64,000 bases of DNA from Ectopseudomonas khazarica (GTDB lineage: Bacteria > Pseudomonadota > Gammaproteobacteria > Pseudomonadales > Pseudomonadaceae): contig NZ_SBHZ01000002.1 of NCBI RefSeq assembly GCF_004521985.1, positions 1 to 64,000 of the forward strand. The letters run 5' to 3'. Positions 49,654 through 62,645 of the stretch are shown in pieces (position 1 is the stretch's first letter; every line of letters begins with the position of its first letter). The translations under genes and the position numbers were made by a program. The notes under the pieces were generated by a model. The model was not told where the DNA came from. It saw only the letters and a list, made by a program, of their open reading frames with translations, and ran no database searches.

Positions 49654-50574
49654 CTACGCACCGGTGTAAATCAGTCGACGCGGCGCGATGCGCCCGTCGT
49701 CGCTCACCTCACCGATGCCGATGAAGCGACCGTTGTGATCCTGCACGCGGACCATGCCGAACTTCGGCGCTTCCGGCGCCCGCACCGGCTGCCCTTGCAA
49801 CCAGTAGAACGCACTGTGCTCGGAGAACTGCAGCAGCGGCCAGTCCTGCAGACCGCTGTCGACCGGCTGCAGGAAGCGATCGAGCGCTGCATTGCCGCCT
49901 TCGGCATGCGCCGCTTCCAGCTCTTCCAGGGTCACGGTGCGTGACAGGTCGAACGGGCCGGCCTTGGTACGCCGCAGTTCGGCGACGTGTGCGCCGCAAC
50001 CGAGCAGTTGGCCAAGATCCTCGACCAGGGTCCGAATATAGGTGCCCTTGCTGCAGTCCACCGACAAACGCGCCTGCTCACCTTCGAGGGCCAGCAATTC
50101 CAGGCGCGCAATAGTAACAGAACGCGCCTCGCGCTCCACTACTTCACCTGCGCGCGCCAGCTTGTAAAGCGGCTGGCCGTCCTTCTTCAGGGCCGAGTAC
50201 ATCGGAGGTATCTGTTTGATTTCTCCGCGAAAACGCGGCAGCAGTGCTTCGATTTCGCTGCGACCAACGGTCACCGGGAGGCGCGCGATCACCTCACCTT
50301 CGGCATCGCCGGTGGTGGTGGTGACGCCAAGCTGGGCGACCGTCTCGTAGCCCTTGTCGGCATCGAGCAGGTACTGGGAAAACTTGGTCGCTTCGCCGAA
50401 GCACAGCGGCAGCACGCCGGTGGCCAGCGGGTCGAGGCTGCCGGTGTGCCCGGCCTTCTCGGCATTGAGCAACCAGCGCACCTTCTGCAGGGCCGCGTTG
50501 GAGGTGAAGCCGCGTGGCTTGTCCAGCAGGATGATGCCGTCGACCTTGCGACGAATACGTTTGACCTGGGCCAC
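49654..50574 (-). CDS. truB: tRNA pseudouridine(55) synthase (GTG start)
   Basis: A 306-residue enzyme making pseudouridine 55 in the T loop of tRNAs. The catalytic aspartate lies in [24 protein letters not shown]-like [11 protein letters not shown] and the [13 protein letters not shown] motif are present, plus a C-terminal PUA domain. It starts with GTG at 50574, two bases after the rbfA stop, so it is coupled to rbfA. Confidence 0.96.
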   Translation of the reverse strand: MAQVKRIRRKVDGIILLDKPRGFTSNAALQKVRWLLNAEKAGHTGSLDPLATGVLPLCFGEATKFSQYLLDADKGYETVAQLGVTTTTGDAEGEVIARLPVTVGRSEIEALLPRFRGEIKQIPPMYSALKKDGQPLYKLARAGEVVEREARSVTIARLELLALEGEQARLSVDCSKGTYIRTLVEDLGQLLGCGAHVAELRRTKAGPFDLSRTVTLEELEAAHAEGGNAALDRFLQPVDSGLQDWPLLQFSEHSAFYWLQGQPVRAPEAPKFGMVRVQDHNGRFIGIGEVSDDGRIAPRRLIYTGA

Positions 50575-50576
50575 GC

Positions 50577-50966
50577 TTATTCCTCGCCGCCGTCCTGGTG
50601 CTTGCGGTCTTCCGCCACGGCACGCTCGATCAGCGCCGACAGCTCGGCACCGCGACGGATGCTGGCGTCGTACTGGAAGTGCAGTTGCGGGACGGTGCGC
50701 ACCTTCATCGACTTGCCCAGCAACATGCGCAGATAGCCAGCTGCCTCGGAGAGGATCTCCAGGTTGAGCTTGATCTGCTCGGCATCGTCGTCCTTGCCCA
50801 TCACGGTGATGAACACTTTGGAATGGGACAGGTCTCGGCTGACGTCCACGGCGGTGATGGTGACCAGGCCCAGACGCGGGTCCTTGATCTCACGCTGGAT
50901 CAACACGGCCAGCTCACGCTGCATCTGGTCGCCGATACGCTGGGTACGGCTGTAATCTTTCGCCAT
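50577..50966 (-). CDS. rbfA: Ribosome-binding factor A
   Basis: A 129-residue KH-like cold-shock factor for 30S maturation, binding near the 16S 5' helix. It has [21 protein letters not shown] at the N-terminus and the [20 protein letters not shown] core. I chose the ATG at 50966; the frame is open seven codons further upstream inside a repeat element. Between infB and truB, as in most proteobacteria. Confidence 0.95.
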   Translation of the reverse strand: MAKDYSRTQRIGDQMQRELAVLIQREIKDPRLGLVTITAVDVSRDLSHSKVFITVMGKDDDAEQIKLNLEILSEAAGYLRMLLGKSMKVRTVPQLHFQYDASIRRGAELSALIERAVAEDRKHQDGGEE

Positions 50967-50976
50967 AAAAACTGCC

Positions 50977-51088
50977 TCAAGCTTCAAGCTCTAAGCTTCA
51001 AGCTAAAAAAACCAAAAAGCCAAACGGCAAGCTCAACAGGTAGGCTAGGCCACCTCTTGAAGCTTGCCGCTTGAGGCTTGCAGCTGTG
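50977..51088. repeat. Palindromic repeat element between rbfA and infB
   Basis: The left part (GCCTCAAGCTTCAAGC and a second AAGCTTCAAGC, about 50977-51004) is complementary to the right part (CTTGAAGCTTGC and GCTTGAGGCTTGC, about 51056-51081), separated by an A-rich and GCCAAACGGC-containing centre. The style of the sequence (AAGCTTCAAGC units, AAAAAGCCAAA) resembles the rpsO-pnp element at 49073. It looks like an interspersed intergenic repeat, able to fold in the infB-rbfA mRNA. Confidence 0.6.
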
Positions 51089-51089
51089 T

Positions 51090-53579
51090 TTACAGACTGC
51101 GCGCGACCTGGACCTTCTCGAACACTTCGATCTTGTCGCCGACCTTGACGTCGTTGTAGCTCTTCACGCCGATACCGCACTCCATGCCATTACGCACTTC
51201 GGCGACGTCGTCCTTGAAGCGACGCAGCGATTCCAGCTCGCCTTCGAAGATCACCACGTCCTCGCGCAGTACGCGGATCGGACGGTTACGGAACACGGTA
51301 CCTTCGATGACCATGCAGCCCGCGACGGCGCCGAACTTCGGCGAACGGAACACATCACGCACTTCCGCGGTGCCCAGGATGTTCTCGCGAACATCGCTGC
51401 CGAGCATACCGGTGAGCGCCTTCTTGACGTCTTCGATGATGTCGTAGATGACGTTGTAGTAGCGCATGTCGAGGCCTTCGGACTCGACGATCTTGCGCGC
51501 ACCGGCGTCAGCACGGACGTTGAAGCCGAACAGCACGGCATTGGAAGCCAGCGCCAGGTTGGCATCGGATTCGGTGATACCACCGACGCCGCCACCGACC
51601 ACACGCACTTGCACTTCGTCGTTGCCGAGGGTGCTGAGCGAGCCTTGCAGGGCTTCCAGAGAACCACGCACATCGGCCTTGAGGACGATGTTGAGGGTCT
51701 TCTTCTCTTCCTGGCCCATGTTCTCGAAGATGTTTTCCAACTTGCCGGCGTGGGCGCGGGCCAGCTTGACTTCGCGGAACTTGCCCTGACGGAACAGTGC
51801 AACTTCGCGGGCCTTCTTCTCGTCGGCCACCACCATCATCTCGTCACCGGCATCCGGCGTACCGTCCAGGCCGAGGATCTCGACCGGAATCGACGGACCG
51901 GCTTCCTTGATCGGCTTGCCGTTCTCGTCGAGCATGGCACGCACACGACCGTAGTTGACGCCGACCAGGACCATGTCGCCCTGGCGCAGGGTACCGTCCT
52001 GAACCAGCACGGTAGCCACCGGGCCACGGCCCTTGTCCAGACGCGACTCGACCACCACACCACGACCCGGAGCGGTCGGAGTGGCTTTCAGCTCGAGTAC
52101 TTCAGCCTGCAGCAGTACGGCTTCGAGCAGCTCGTCGATACCGGTACCGGCCTTGGCGGAAACCGGTACGTAGGGTGCGTCGCCGCCCCACTCTTCCGGG
52201 ATCACATCCAGCGCGGCCAGGCCGTTCTTGATGTTGTCCGGGTTGGCTTCCGGCTTGTCCATCTTGTTCACCGCGACCACGATCGGCACGCCAGCGGCTT
52301 TCGCGTGCTGCACGGCTTCCTGGGTCTGCGGCATCACGCCGTCGTCAGCAGCGACGACGAGGATGACGATGTCGGTGGCCTTGGCACCACGGGCACGCAT
52401 CTGGGTGAACGCGGCGTGACCCGGGGTGTCGAGGAAGGTGACCATGCCACGCTCGGTTTCCACGTGGTAGGCACCGATGTGCTGGGTGATGCCACCCGCT
52501 TCGCCGGAGGCGACCTTGGCACGACGGATGTAGTCGAGCAGGGAGGTCTTGCCGTGGTCGACGTGACCCATGACGGTCACGACCGGTGCACGGGACAGCG
52601 CCTCGCCTTCGAACTTCAGCGATTCGGCCAGGGAATCTTCCAGGGCGTTGTCGCTGACCAGCTTGACCTTGTGGCCGAACTCTTCGGCGACCAACTGGGC
52701 AGTTTCCTGATCCAGCACCTGGTTGATGGTCACCGGCGTGCCCATCTTGAACATGAACTTGACGATTTCCGCGCCCTTGATGGCCATTTGCTGGGCCAGA
52801 TCGGAAACGGTAATGGTCTCGCCAATGGAAACGTCGCGCACGATCGGACCTGTCGGGCTCTGGAAGCCATGCTGGTTGCGCTTCTTCATCTTGGCCTTGC
52901 CACGGCCGCCACGGCGGAAGCCATCACTTTCCTCGTCGACGCTACGGGGAGCGACGCGCGGAGCAGGTGCCTTCTCCTTGACGGTCGGGCGATGCTGGGC
53001 GTGCTTGCGATCACGACGTTCGTCTTCATCGCGCGCCTTCTCGGGACGGCGCACTTCTTCTTTCTTGCGCTCGACCTCGACGACCGGAGCCGCAGCAGCC
53101 GGCTCGCTGGCCGGTGCCGGCGCGGCGACCGCAGCAGGCGCCGCAGCGGGTTCGCTGGCAGTGACCGCCTGGCGCTTGGCCTCTTCTTCGGCCTTGCGCT
53201 TGGCTTCTTCCTCGGCTTTCAGGCGCTCGGCCTCGGCAGCGGCCTGCTGAGCTTCCAGCTCGCGCTGCTTCTCGGCTTCGAGCTCCTCCGGGCTGCGCTT
53301 GACGAAGGTCTTCTTCTTGCGCACTTCAACACTGATGGTCTTGCTACCAGCAACCTTGAGCGTGCTGGTGGTCTTGCGCTGCAAGGTAATCTTGCGCGGC
53401 TCCTCGACCTTGTCGCCGTGACTGCCCTTGAGGTGAGCCAGCAGGGCCTGCTTCTCACTGTCGGTCACTACTTGTTCGGCGCTGCTGTGGGACAGACCGG
53501 CTTCACGCATCTGCTGCAGCAGGCGCTCTACCGGGGTGTCGACCACTTTGGCCAGTTCTTTCACCGTGACTTGCGTCAT
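51090..53579 (-). CDS. infB: Translation initiation factor IF-2
   Basis: An 829-residue GTPase that brings initiator tRNA to the 30S subunit. It has an N-terminal IF2_N subdomain (1-50), a long charged Ala/Glu/Lys-rich linker with E-A repeats (about 80-240), a second IF2_N region, and the G domain with G1 GHVDHGKT (338-345), DTPGHAAF and NKMDKP. Domains II-IV follow. It lies 27 bases after nusA and before rbfA. The initiator tRNA gene is in the same cluster. Confidence 0.97.
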   Translation of the reverse strand: MTQVTVKELAKVVDTPVERLLQQMREAGLSHSSAEQVVTDSEKQALLAHLKGSHGDKVEEPRKITLQRKTTSTLKVAGSKTISVEVRKKKTFVKRSPEELEAEKQRELEAQQAAAEAERLKAEEEAKRKAEEEAKRQAVTASEPAAAPAAVAAPAPASEPAAAAPVVEVERKKEEVRRPEKARDEDERRDRKHAQHRPTVKEKAPAPRVAPRSVDEESDGFRRGGRGKAKMKKRNQHGFQSPTGPIVRDVSIGETITVSDLAQQMAIKGAEIVKFMFKMGTPVTINQVLDQETAQLVAEEFGHKVKLVSDNALEDSLAESLKFEGEALSRAPVVTVMGHVDHGKTSLLDYIRRAKVASGEAGGITQHIGAYHVETERGMVTFLDTPGHAAFTQMRARGAKATDIVILVVAADDGVMPQTQEAVQHAKAAGVPIVVAVNKMDKPEANPDNIKNGLAALDVIPEEWGGDAPYVPVSAKAGTGIDELLEAVLLQAEVLELKATPTAPGRGVVVESRLDKGRGPVATVLVQDGTLRQGDMVLVGVNYGRVRAMLDENGKPIKEAGPSIPVEILGLDGTPDAGDEMMVVADEKKAREVALFRQGKFREVKLARAHAGKLENIFENMGQEEKKTLNIVLKADVRGSLEALQGSLSTLGNDEVQVRVVGGGVGGITESDANLALASNAVLFGFNVRADAGARKIVESEGLDMRYYNVIYDIIEDVKKALTGMLGSDVRENILGTAEVRDVFRSPKFGAVAGCMVIEGTVFRNRPIRVLREDVVIFEGELESLRRFKDDVAEVRNGMECGIGVKSYNDVKVGDKIEVFEKVQVARSL

Positions 53580-53606
53580 GCATCTTTCTCCTCAGGCCGC
53601 AACCGC

Positions 53607-55088
53607 TTATTCGAACCAGTGGGCTCGAGCGGCCATGATCAGCTTGCCGGCACGTTCTTCGTCGATGCCGTCGATGTCGAGCAGGTCGTCAATCGACTGC
53701 TCGGCCAGGTCTTCACGGGTAATCACGCCGCGCAGCGCAAGCTCCAGAGCCAGCGCCTTGTCCATGCCTTCCAGTTCCAGCAAATCATCTGCCGGATGGG
53801 CATCTGCCAACTTCTCCTCGTTGGCGATCGCCTTGGTCAGCAGACGATCCTTGGCCCGTGCACGCAGCTCGTTGACGATGTCCTCGTCAAAGCCATCGAT
53901 GCTGAGCATTTCTTCCATGGGTACGTAGGCAATCTCTTCGAGACTGGTGAAACCCTCTTCGACCAGGACTTGAGCCAGTTCTTCATCGACTTCCAGCTCG
54001 TCGATGAAGGACTGCATGATGTCGCCGGTTTCCGCCTGCTGCTTGGCCTGGATGTCCGCTTCGGTCATCACGTTCAGCGTCCAGCCGGTCAGCTGACTGG
54101 CCAGGCGCACGTTCTGGCCGCCACGACCGATGGCCTGAGCCAGGTTGTCCTCGCCAACGGCGATGTCCATGGCATGGGCATCTTCATCGACGATGATCGC
54201 TGCCACTTCGGCCGGCGACATGGCGTTGATCACGAACTGCGCCGGATTGTCATCCCACAGCACGATATCCACACGCTCGCCACCCAGCTCGCCGGACACC
54301 GCCTGCACGCGCGAACCGCGCATGCCGATGCAGGCGCCCTGCGGGTCGATACGCTTGTCCTTGGAGCGCACGGCGATCTTGGCGCGCGAACCCGGATCGC
54401 GGGAGGCGGCCTTGACGTCGATCAGCCCTTCGGCGATCTCCGGCACTTCGATACGGAACAGCTCGATCAGCATTTCCGGCGCGGTACGCGACAGGATCAG
54501 CTGCGGGCCGCGGTTCTCGGTACGGATTTCCTTGAGCAGGGCACGCAGACGCACACCGACGCGGAAGGTTTCGCGCGGGATGATGTCTTCACGAGCCAGC
54601 AGCGCCTCGGCATTGTTACCGAGGTCGACGATGACGTTGTCGCGGGTGACCTTCTTCACGGTACCGGAGATGATCTCGCCCAGACGCTCGCGATAGGCAT
54701 CGACCACTTGCGCACGTTCGGCTTCGCGCACTTTCTGCACGATGACCTGCTTGGCGGTTTGCGCGGCGATACGACCGAACTCGATGGAATCGACCTTCTC
54801 TTCGAGCACGTCACCGATCTTGGCATTGGCCTCGACTGCCTGCGGCATGTCGTCGGTCAACTGGTAGGCCGGGTCCTCGAACTCGGACTCGTCGACCACC
54901 GTCCAGCGACGGAACGTCTCGTAGCTGCCATTGTGCCGGTTGATCGACACGCGCAGATCGACTTCGTCTTCGAAACGTTTCTTGGTGGCGGTCGCCAGAG
55001 CCAGCTCCAGCGCCTCGAAAATCACGCCGGCCGGTACACCCTTTTCGTTGGATACCGACTCAACAACCAGCAGTACTTCTTTGCTCAT
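53607..55088 (-). CDS. nusA: Transcription termination/antitermination factor NusA
   Basis: A 493-residue factor binding RNA polymerase. It has an N-terminal polymerase-binding domain, S1 ([21 protein letters not shown]), KH1 and KH2 ([37 protein letters not shown]), and two C-terminal acidic helix-hairpin repeats ([38 protein letters not shown]), as in other gammaproteobacteria. I chose the ATG at 55088 ([10 protein letters not shown]). A 159-base gap separates it from rimP. Confidence 0.97.
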   Translation of the reverse strand: MSKEVLLVVESVSNEKGVPAGVIFEALELALATATKKRFEDEVDLRVSINRHNGSYETFRRWTVVDESEFEDPAYQLTDDMPQAVEANAKIGDVLEEKVDSIEFGRIAAQTAKQVIVQKVREAERAQVVDAYRERLGEIISGTVKKVTRDNVIVDLGNNAEALLAREDIIPRETFRVGVRLRALLKEIRTENRGPQLILSRTAPEMLIELFRIEVPEIAEGLIDVKAASRDPGSRAKIAVRSKDKRIDPQGACIGMRGSRVQAVSGELGGERVDIVLWDDNPAQFVINAMSPAEVAAIIVDEDAHAMDIAVGEDNLAQAIGRGGQNVRLASQLTGWTLNVMTEADIQAKQQAETGDIMQSFIDELEVDEELAQVLVEEGFTSLEEIAYVPMEEMLSIDGFDEDIVNELRARAKDRLLTKAIANEEKLADAHPADDLLELEGMDKALALELALRGVITREDLAEQSIDDLLDIDGIDEERAGKLIMAARAHWFE

Positions 55089-55247
55089 CGTACGCCTCGC
55101 CTCTCGCAATCCATTGGTTCTGCGCAATCTGCGTCACGTTCACGCCAGTGGCGCTACATTCGTGCACGGCTGCGCTACCTTCACGTCATCTGCGCCCCGT
55201 GCCGCGCCAACCATCGCGGAACACGGCAACGACGCAGACAGCGCGTC

Positions 55248-55706
55248 TCAATCAAATCGGGGGATGATATTGGCCTTGTCGATCAAGTCGATCGGCAACA
55301 GGTACTCGTGGTCATCCACCTGCACCACCACGTCCTGCTCCTCCACACCACGGAGAAGGCCCTGGAAGTTGCGCCGCCCATCGAAAGGCGAGCGCAGCTT
55401 GATCTTCACCTGCTCACCGACATGAGTCGCGAACTGTTCAAGGGTGAACAACGGGCGATCCATGCCAGGAGAAGAAACTTCCAGCGTGTACTCCGAGGAA
55501 ATCGGGTCCTCGACGTCGAGCACACCACTGAGCTGACGGCTGACGATCTCGCAATCGTCGATCAGGATGCCATCGGCCTTATCGATATAGACACGCAGTA
55601 GCGAATGACGCCCCTGCGACAGGAACTCGATGCCCCAACACTGATAACCGAGCGCCTCGATTACCGGGGCCAACAAGGCCTGCAACTGTTCTAGCTTGCT
55701 CGACAC
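55248..55706 (-). CDS. rimP: Ribosome maturation factor RimP (GTG start)
   Basis: A 152-residue factor needed for 30S subunit maturation. It has the N-terminal alpha/beta domain with [14 protein letters not shown] and a C-terminal Sm-like domain. It starts with GTG at 55706, 8 bases after GAGGG; no better ATG is available. It is the first protein gene of the nusA operon, following the initiator tRNA gene after two terminator hairpins. Confidence 0.94.
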   Translation of the reverse strand: MSSKLEQLQALLAPVIEALGYQCWGIEFLSQGRHSLLRVYIDKADGILIDDCEIVSRQLSGVLDVEDPISSEYTLEVSSPGMDRPLFTLEQFATHVGEQVKIKLRSPFDGRRNFQGLLRGVEEQDVVVQVDDHEYLLPIDLIDKANIIPRFD

Positions 55707-55735
55707 TTAACGGCCCTCGTGCATGCTGTGCAAAT

Positions 55736-55757
55736 AAAAAATGGGCGAAACGCCCAT
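55736..55757 (-). terminator. Terminator-like hairpin just upstream of rimP
   Basis: On the minus strand ATGGGCG-TTT-CGCCCAT is followed by a T-rich run (ATTTTTTATTT). It lies only about 30 bases before the rimP start, in the position of an attenuator. Confidence 0.75.
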
Positions 55758-55802
55758 CCCTTCAATCCGCATGAATCGCTGCGGACACTGTCTTTCAGCT
55801 AA

Positions 55803-55826
55803 CAAAAAGCCCCTGAAAAGGGGCCT
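55803..55826 (-). terminator. Terminator after the initiator tRNA gene
   Basis: On the minus strand GGCCCCTTTTCAGGGGC is followed by TTTTTGTT, 9 bases after the tRNA 3' end. Confidence 0.8.
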
Positions 55827-55834
55827 GCTGAAAC

Positions 55835-55911
<77 letters not shown>

Positions 55912-55976
55912 TCAAAGCTGGGCCGGAATTATACGGCCACCCCCTGGCGAGGGTCAACCAACACTCCAGCAACAAG

Positions 55977-56002
55977 AAAGCCCGCTGACAGCGGGCTTTC
56001 TT
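55977..56002 (-). terminator. Terminator-like hairpin between the two tRNA genes
   Basis: AAGCCCGCTG and CAGCGGGCTT form a 10-bp stem around one central base. On the minus strand T residues do not follow the stem strongly, so it may instead be a tRNA-processing boundary. Confidence 0.55.
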
Positions 56003-56007
56003 GAGTA

Positions 56008-56093
56008 TGGTACCGAGGAGGGGACTCGAACCCCTACAGCCTATGGCCACTACCACCTCAAGGTAGCGTGTCTACCAATTCCACCACCTCGGC
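56008..56093 (-). tRNA. tRNA-Leu (GAG anticodon)
   Basis: 86 nt with encoded CCA and the long variable arm of class II tRNAs (GGTAGTGGCCATAGGCTGTA region). The 5' end is GCCGAGGTGGTGGAATTGG. The anticodon loop CTTGAGG gives GAG, decoding CUC/CUU. It lies 7 bases downstream of the secG stop codon, so it may be processed from the secG transcript. Confidence 0.96.
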
Positions 56094-56100
56094 AAAACGG

Positions 56101-56478
56101 TTACTGCTCTGGAGCCTCCGGCACATCCGAAGATTCGGATGCTGGGGCTTGCTCTTCGAGCACCGGCACGTCTTCGACCGCCGGCTTTTGTTGAACTTCC
56201 AGAACCGCTGGATCAGGAAGGCCAACCTGTGTCAGTGCATCAGCTTTTTCTTTAGCAAAGTACGCTAAACCCAAGCTGGTAATGAAAAAAGCTGCGGCGA
56301 GTATACCAGTAAACTTACTCAGAAAGGTAGAGGAACCTTGGCTTCCGAATACAGTTGCCGAAGCACCCGAACCGAACGACGCACCGGCGTCAGCACCTTT
56401 ACCCTGCTGCAACAACACCAGCACCACAATCCCGATCGCACCCAGCAGGTGCAGAACAACAATGACTGTTTCCAGCAT
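56101..56478 (-). CDS. secG: Protein translocase subunit SecG
   Basis: A 125-residue inner-membrane component of SecYEG that assists SecA-driven export. There are two membrane helices (about 3-22 and 55-75) with the conserved [15 protein letters not shown] loop, then a Pro/Glu/Ala-rich cytoplasmic tail. It follows tpiA by three bases, and tRNA-Leu and tRNA-fMet come next, the usual gammaproteobacterial order. Confidence 0.95.
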   Translation of the reverse strand: MLETVIVVLHLLGAIGIVVLVLLQQGKGADAGASFGSGASATVFGSQGSSTFLSKFTGILAAAFFITSLGLAYFAKEKADALTQVGLPDPAVLEVQQKPAVEDVPVLEEQAPASESSDVPEAPEQ

Positions 56479-56481
56479 TCT

Positions 56482-57237
56482 TCAGTTTCCTGCAGCGCGA
56501 CAGATCGCACCGAATTCATCCGCATTCAGAGAGGCTCCACCCACGAGCCCCCCATCGATATCCTGCATGCCGAACAACTCGGCTGCACTGGCGGCCTTGA
56601 CACTGCCGCCATAAAGAATTCTCAGCCCGCTCGCCACCTCAGCATCCAGCTGCGCAACCTGCGCGCGGATCGCTGCGTGCACTTCCTGAGCCTGCTCAGG
56701 CGTAGCGGTCAAGCCGGTGCCGATGGCCCATACAGGCTCATAAGCCACCACGGCCCACTTCAGGGACTCGACACCCAGGGCATCGATCACTGCGGCCAAC
56801 TGGCCTCCCACCACACCCAGCGTTGCATTCGCTTCACGCTGCTCACGGGTCTCACCGAGGCAGAGCACGGGAATCAAGCCCGCTTTCTGCACGGCCGCAA
56901 ACTTGCCGACCACCACCTCATCGCTCTCGCCCAGAATCAGACGACGCTCGGAATGGCCCACCAGCACAAGCTCGCAACCGCCATCGACCAGCTGGCTCGT
57001 CGCCAACTCACCGGTCAGGGCACCCTGCTCCACCTGCGCCGCACAATCCTGCGCTCCAACCTTCACTGCACCATCCGCCAGACCGTGAACGACCTGGGCG
57101 ATATGCAGACTGGAGGGAAACACCGCGACATCGATCCCGACAGGCAACTCCTGTCGGCACAGCCCTTCGATCAGCTCTGCGACGCTGGCGCGGGTACCGT
57201 GCATTTTCCAGTTACCGGCGACCAAGGGGCGACGCAT
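56482..57237 (-). CDS. tpiA: Triosephosphate isomerase
   Basis: A 251-residue TIM barrel interconverting dihydroxyacetone phosphate and glyceraldehyde-3-phosphate. GNWKMHG carries the catalytic Lys, VGHSERR the catalytic His, [11 protein letters not shown] the catalytic Glu, and ILYGGSVKA the phosphate loop. In pseudomonads it works mainly in gluconeogenesis and the Entner-Doudoroff cycle. Start and length are standard. Confidence 0.97.
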   Translation of the reverse strand: MRRPLVAGNWKMHGTRASVAELIEGLCRQELPVGIDVAVFPSSLHIAQVVHGLADGAVKVGAQDCAAQVEQGALTGELATSQLVDGGCELVLVGHSERRLILGESDEVVVGKFAAVQKAGLIPVLCLGETREQREANATLGVVGGQLAAVIDALGVESLKWAVVAYEPVWAIGTGLTATPEQAQEVHAAIRAQVAQLDAEVASGLRILYGGSVKAASAAELFGMQDIDGGLVGGASLNADEFGAICRAAGN

Positions 57238-57302
57238 GTTTTACCTCGTCGATCAAAGAGGGCGCAGATGTTACCCAAGAGCACCCTAGGTAGCAAGCTC
57301 AA

Positions 57303-58640
57303 TCAAGCACAGACTTCGGCAACAATCTTAGCTAATTCATCAGCATAGCCACGGACGCTGCTTTCCTCGTCACCCTCGACCATCACCCGCACCAGCGGCT
57401 CGGTACCGGACTTGCGCAGCAACACGCGACCGCGACCGGCCATCTGCTCGGTCACACGGGCACACGCATCCTTCACCGACGGGTGCTCCAGCGGATCGAC
57501 AGCCCCCGAAAGGCGCACGTTGACCAGCACCTGCGGGCACTTCTTCAGGTCGCTGCGCGCCTCGACCAGGGTCTGCTGGCGTCGCTTCAGGGCCATGAGG
57601 ACCTGCAGGGCGGCGATGATGGCGTCACCCGTGGTGGTGTGCTGGAAGCAGACCAGGTGCCCCGAGTTCTCGCCACCCAGCAGCCAGTTGCGCTCCAGCA
57701 GCTCGGCGATCACGTAGCGATCCCCCACCTTGGCGCGCACGAAAGGAATGTTCAGTTGCTCGAGCGCCAGTTCGAGGCCCAGGTTGCTCATCAGCGTACC
57801 GACCACGCCACCGCGCAGACGCCCGCGCTCCTGCATGTCACGCGCGATGATGAACAGCAGTTCGTCGCCGTCGACGACCGCACCATATTGATCGACCATC
57901 AGCACGCGGTCGGCATCACCGTCGAAGGCGATGCCGAGATCGGCCTGCTGCGCCACGACCTCGGCCTGCAACGCCGCGATATGAGTGGAACCACAGCCAT
58001 CGTTGATGTTGAGGCCATCGGGCTGCGCCGAGATGACCCGCACTTCGGCACCCAGCTCGCGGAACACGCTGGGCGCCACCTTGTAGGCAGCGCCATGGGC
58101 GCAATCGATGACAATCTTCAGGCCCTTGAAGCTGGTGCCGCTGGGCACGCTGCCCTTGCAGAACTCGATGTAGCGACCCGAGGCGTCGTTGATCCGCGAA
58201 GCCTTGCCGATGCCGGCAGACTCGACCACGGTCATAGGCTGATCGAGCAACTCCTCGATCATCATCTCGACATCGTCCGGCAGCTTGGTGCCTTCGCTGG
58301 AGAAGAACTTGATGCCATTGTCGTCATGCGGATTGTGCGAGGCGCTGATGACGATACCGGCATCAGCCTGGAAGGTCCGCGTGAGGTAAGCGATGGCTGG
58401 CGTCGGCATCGGACCGAGCAGCTGCACGTCGGCACCGGCAGCCGCCAGACCTGCCTCGAGGGCGGACTCGAACATGTAGCCGGAGATACGCGTGTCCTTG
58501 CCGATCAGGATGCGGCACTTGCCCTGCTTGCGAAATGCCATGCCCGCAGCCCAGCCGAGCTTGAGCATGAAGTCAGGGGTGATCGGAAACTGCCCGACAT
58601 GGCCACGGATGCCATCGGTGCCGAAGTATTTTCTAGCCAT
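57303..58640 (-). CDS. glmM: Phosphoglucosamine mutase
   Basis: A 445-residue alpha-D-phosphohexomutase making glucosamine-1-phosphate for UDP-N-acetylglucosamine, needed for peptidoglycan and LPS. The catalytic phosphoserine is Ser101 in [10 protein letters not shown], the metal loop is DGDADR, and the sugar-binding GGENSGH and phosphate-binding [12 protein letters not shown] loops are present. The ATG at 58640 ([13 protein letters not shown]) is the family start. It follows folP by 13 bases. Confidence 0.97.
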   Translation of the reverse strand: MARKYFGTDGIRGHVGQFPITPDFMLKLGWAAGMAFRKQGKCRILIGKDTRISGYMFESALEAGLAAAGADVQLLGPMPTPAIAYLTRTFQADAGIVISASHNPHDDNGIKFFSSEGTKLPDDVEMMIEELLDQPMTVVESAGIGKASRINDASGRYIEFCKGSVPSGTSFKGLKIVIDCAHGAAYKVAPSVFRELGAEVRVISAQPDGLNINDGCGSTHIAALQAEVVAQQADLGIAFDGDADRVLMVDQYGAVVDGDELLFIIARDMQERGRLRGGVVGTLMSNLGLELALEQLNIPFVRAKVGDRYVIAELLERNWLLGGENSGHLVCFQHTTTGDAIIAALQVLMALKRRQQTLVEARSDLKKCPQVLVNVRLSGAVDPLEHPSVKDACARVTEQMAGRGRVLLRKSGTEPLVRVMVEGDEESSVRGYADELAKIVAEVCA

Positions 58641-58653
58641 CAGTCTTTCCTTG

Positions 58654-59505
58654 TTATTGCGCTGCTTCAACCGCAGCGACCATGCGCACCACGTCCACCG
58701 TTTCGGCGACATCGTGCACACGCAGAATATGTGCGCCCTTGGTCAGCGCCAGGGCAGCCAGCGCCAGGCTGCCGTAGAGCCGCCCGCCAACCTCGTGGCC
58801 AAGCACCTTGCCGATCATGCTCTTGCGCGAGACGCCCACCAGCAGCGGCCGGCCCAGCTCGGAGAGCTCGCCCATGTGCCTGAACAAGGCCAGATTATGC
58901 TCCAGCGTCTTGGCAAAACCGAAGCCCGGATCGAGCACGATCCGCTCAGCGGGGATACCGGCGGCCGCGCATGCCGCCATGCGCTCGACGAGAAAGCCCC
59001 GCACTTCGGCGACGATGTCCGGGTACTGCGGGTTGTCCTGCATGTTGCCCGGCTCGCCGCGCATGTGCATCAGGCACACCGGCAGGCCGCTGTCGGCGGC
59101 GGCGTCCAGCGCGCCATCGCGCTGCAGCGAGCGCACGTCATTGATCAACCCCGCCCCCAGCCTCGCACTCTCGCGCATCACCGCGGGCGTCGAGGTGTCG
59201 ACCGAAATGATGACGTCCAGCTCACGCGCAATGGCCTCGACCACCGGCGCGACTCGCTCCAGCTCCTCGGTCGGCGACACGACCCGGGCGCCAGGACGGG
59301 TGGATTCACCGCCCACATCGATCAGGGTCGCACCGGCAGCGACCATCGCCTCGGCGTGGCGCAAGGCGGCGTCGCGCGCGGTATAGCGGCCACCGTCGGA
59401 GAATGAGTCAGGCGTGACATTGAGGATGCCCATCACGTGCGGACGGGACAAATCAAGAAGCCGGCTGCCACAGGGCAGCCGGCTCGGGTGTTGCGCAAAG
59501 GACAT
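58654..59505 (-). CDS. folP: Dihydropteroate synthase
   Basis: The 283-residue sulfonamide target of folate synthesis, joining the FolK product to p-aminobenzoate. It has [28 protein letters not shown] and [13 protein letters not shown], with substrate-binding loops intact. It starts 8 bases after the ftsH stop and is followed by glmM, the standard ftsH-folP-glmM order. Confidence 0.96.
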   Translation of the reverse strand: MSFAQHPSRLPCGSRLLDLSRPHVMGILNVTPDSFSDGGRYTARDAALRHAEAMVAAGATLIDVGGESTRPGARVVSPTEELERVAPVVEAIARELDVIISVDTSTPAVMRESARLGAGLINDVRSLQRDGALDAAADSGLPVCLMHMRGEPGNMQDNPQYPDIVAEVRGFLVERMAACAAAGIPAERIVLDPGFGFAKTLEHNLALFRHMGELSELGRPLLVGVSRKSMIGKVLGHEVGGRLYGSLALAALALTKGAHILRVHDVAETVDVVRMVAAVEAAQ

Positions 59506-59513
59506 AGGCGACC

Positions 59514-61436
<1,923 letters not shown>

Positions 61437-61601
61437 TTAGCTACCCTCTGAAGCAGGCCTCGTGGCGAAGCGCGCTTCCCATGACGACCAATGATATACC
61501 GGCCTAACTTACACCAAACGCCCACATCCCGCAGGCACCGTCTGTAACCCTTTATGAGGGTTGTACTACCTGAGACCAGCAGGTCGGGCCGCCGTTGCAA
61601 C

Positions 61602-62225
61602 TCACAACCCGCGAAAGCCCCGCGCCAGCAGGTACTGCTCACGAGATCGATCGCGCGACGACAACGGCTTGCGCATCTGCACCTTGTCGAAGGTGTCGCG
61701 CACCTGCCGGTGATAGGTATCGAACCCCTCACCTTGGAAAATCTTGATCAGAAAGTCCCCGCCCGGACGCAGCACGCGTCCGGCCAGGTCCAGCGCCAGC
61801 TCGCACAGATACATCGCGCGCGCCTGATCCGCCGTCCTCACCCCACTCATATTGGGGGCCATATCGGAAATAACAAGGTCAACCGGGTTTTCACCGATGG
61901 CGGCGAGAATCTGCTCGAACACGGCATCATCGGTGAAGTCGCCCTGGATGAAGGTCACATCCGGAATGCTGTCCATCTCCAGGATGTCGGAGGCGATCAG
62001 ACGCCCCTTGTCACCGATCACCCGGCTGGTGACCTGCGACCAGCCACCCGGCGCGGCGCCGAGGTCGACCACGGTCATGCCGGGACGCAGGATGCGATCC
62101 TTCTCCTGGATTTCCAGCAGCTTGTAGCTGGCGCGGGAACGATAGCCGTCCTTCTGCGCCATCTTCACGTAAGGATCGTCGAAATGTTCTTTCAGCCAAC
62201 GCTGGCTGGTCTTGGAACGTGCCAC
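61602..62225 (-). CDS. rlmE: 23S rRNA 2'-O-methyltransferase RlmE (GTG start)
   Basis: A 207-residue heat-shock methyltransferase (FtsJ/RrmJ) for U2552 of 23S rRNA. It has the SAM-binding [14 protein letters not shown] and the K-D-K-E tetrad region ([28 protein letters not shown]). It starts with GTG at 62225 (translated [10 protein letters not shown]). It lies upstream of ftsH on the same strand, as in E. coli, and is divergent from yhbY. Confidence 0.95.
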   Translation of the reverse strand: MARSKTSQRWLKEHFDDPYVKMAQKDGYRSRASYKLLEIQEKDRILRPGMTVVDLGAAPGGWSQVTSRVIGDKGRLIASDILEMDSIPDVTFIQGDFTDDAVFEQILAAIGENPVDLVISDMAPNMSGVRTADQARAMYLCELALDLAGRVLRPGGDFLIKIFQGEGFDTYHRQVRDTFDKVQMRKPLSSRDRSREQYLLARGFRGL

Positions 62226-62315
62226 TGAAACCTCGGACTCAACGGGTCATGAATAACTGCGCGGGCTCGGGTAAGATAGGCGCCGTTTTCCAGACCGAAT
62301 TAGGTACTAACGATT

Positions 62316-62627
62316 ATGCCGCTCACTCAAGAGCAGAAGAAACAATTCAAATCTATCGGCCACCACCTGAAACCTGTATTGATCGTGGCCGACAATGGTT
62401 TGACCGAGGGCGTGCTGGCAGAGCTGGACCGTGCCCTGAACGATCACGAGCTGATCAAGGTACAGCTGCGCCTCGCCGAACGCGAGGACCGCCAGGCCGC
62501 CATCGTGGCCCTGTGCGAAAGCGGCCGCGCCGAACTGGTCCAGTCGATCGGCAAGGTCGCCCTGCTCTATCGCAAGAACCCCAAACCGAATCGCAACCTG
62601 TCCAACGTGATTCGCTACCAGGGCTGA
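62316..62627 (+). CDS. yhbY: YhbY family RNA-binding protein (CRM domain)
   Basis: A 103-residue single CRM-domain protein associated with pre-50S particles in E. coli. It contains LTQEQKKQFKSIGHHLKPVLIV and the GxxG-type loop (NGLTEGVLAELDRAL), ending in LYRKNPKPN. It is divergent from rlmE, suggesting a shared ribosome-maturation theme. A TAAGAT -10-like hexamer lies upstream (about 62273). Confidence 0.92.
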   Translation: MPLTQEQKKQFKSIGHHLKPVLIVADNGLTEGVLAELDRALNDHELIKVQLRLAEREDRQAAIVALCESGRAELVQSIGKVALLYRKNPKPNRNLSNVIRYQG

Positions 62628-62645
62628 CACAGGCAGGCGGCGCCA

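Noticed and set aside
51078..55601. Very long open frame on the plus strand opposite infB, nusA and rimP (and similar ones opposite ilvC, ilvI, pnp, ftsH, glmM and DUF748).
   Set aside because: The opposite strand encodes complete, recognisable proteins; high GC at third positions creates such antisense frames. The translations are His/Gln/Asp/Gly-rich without any family motif.
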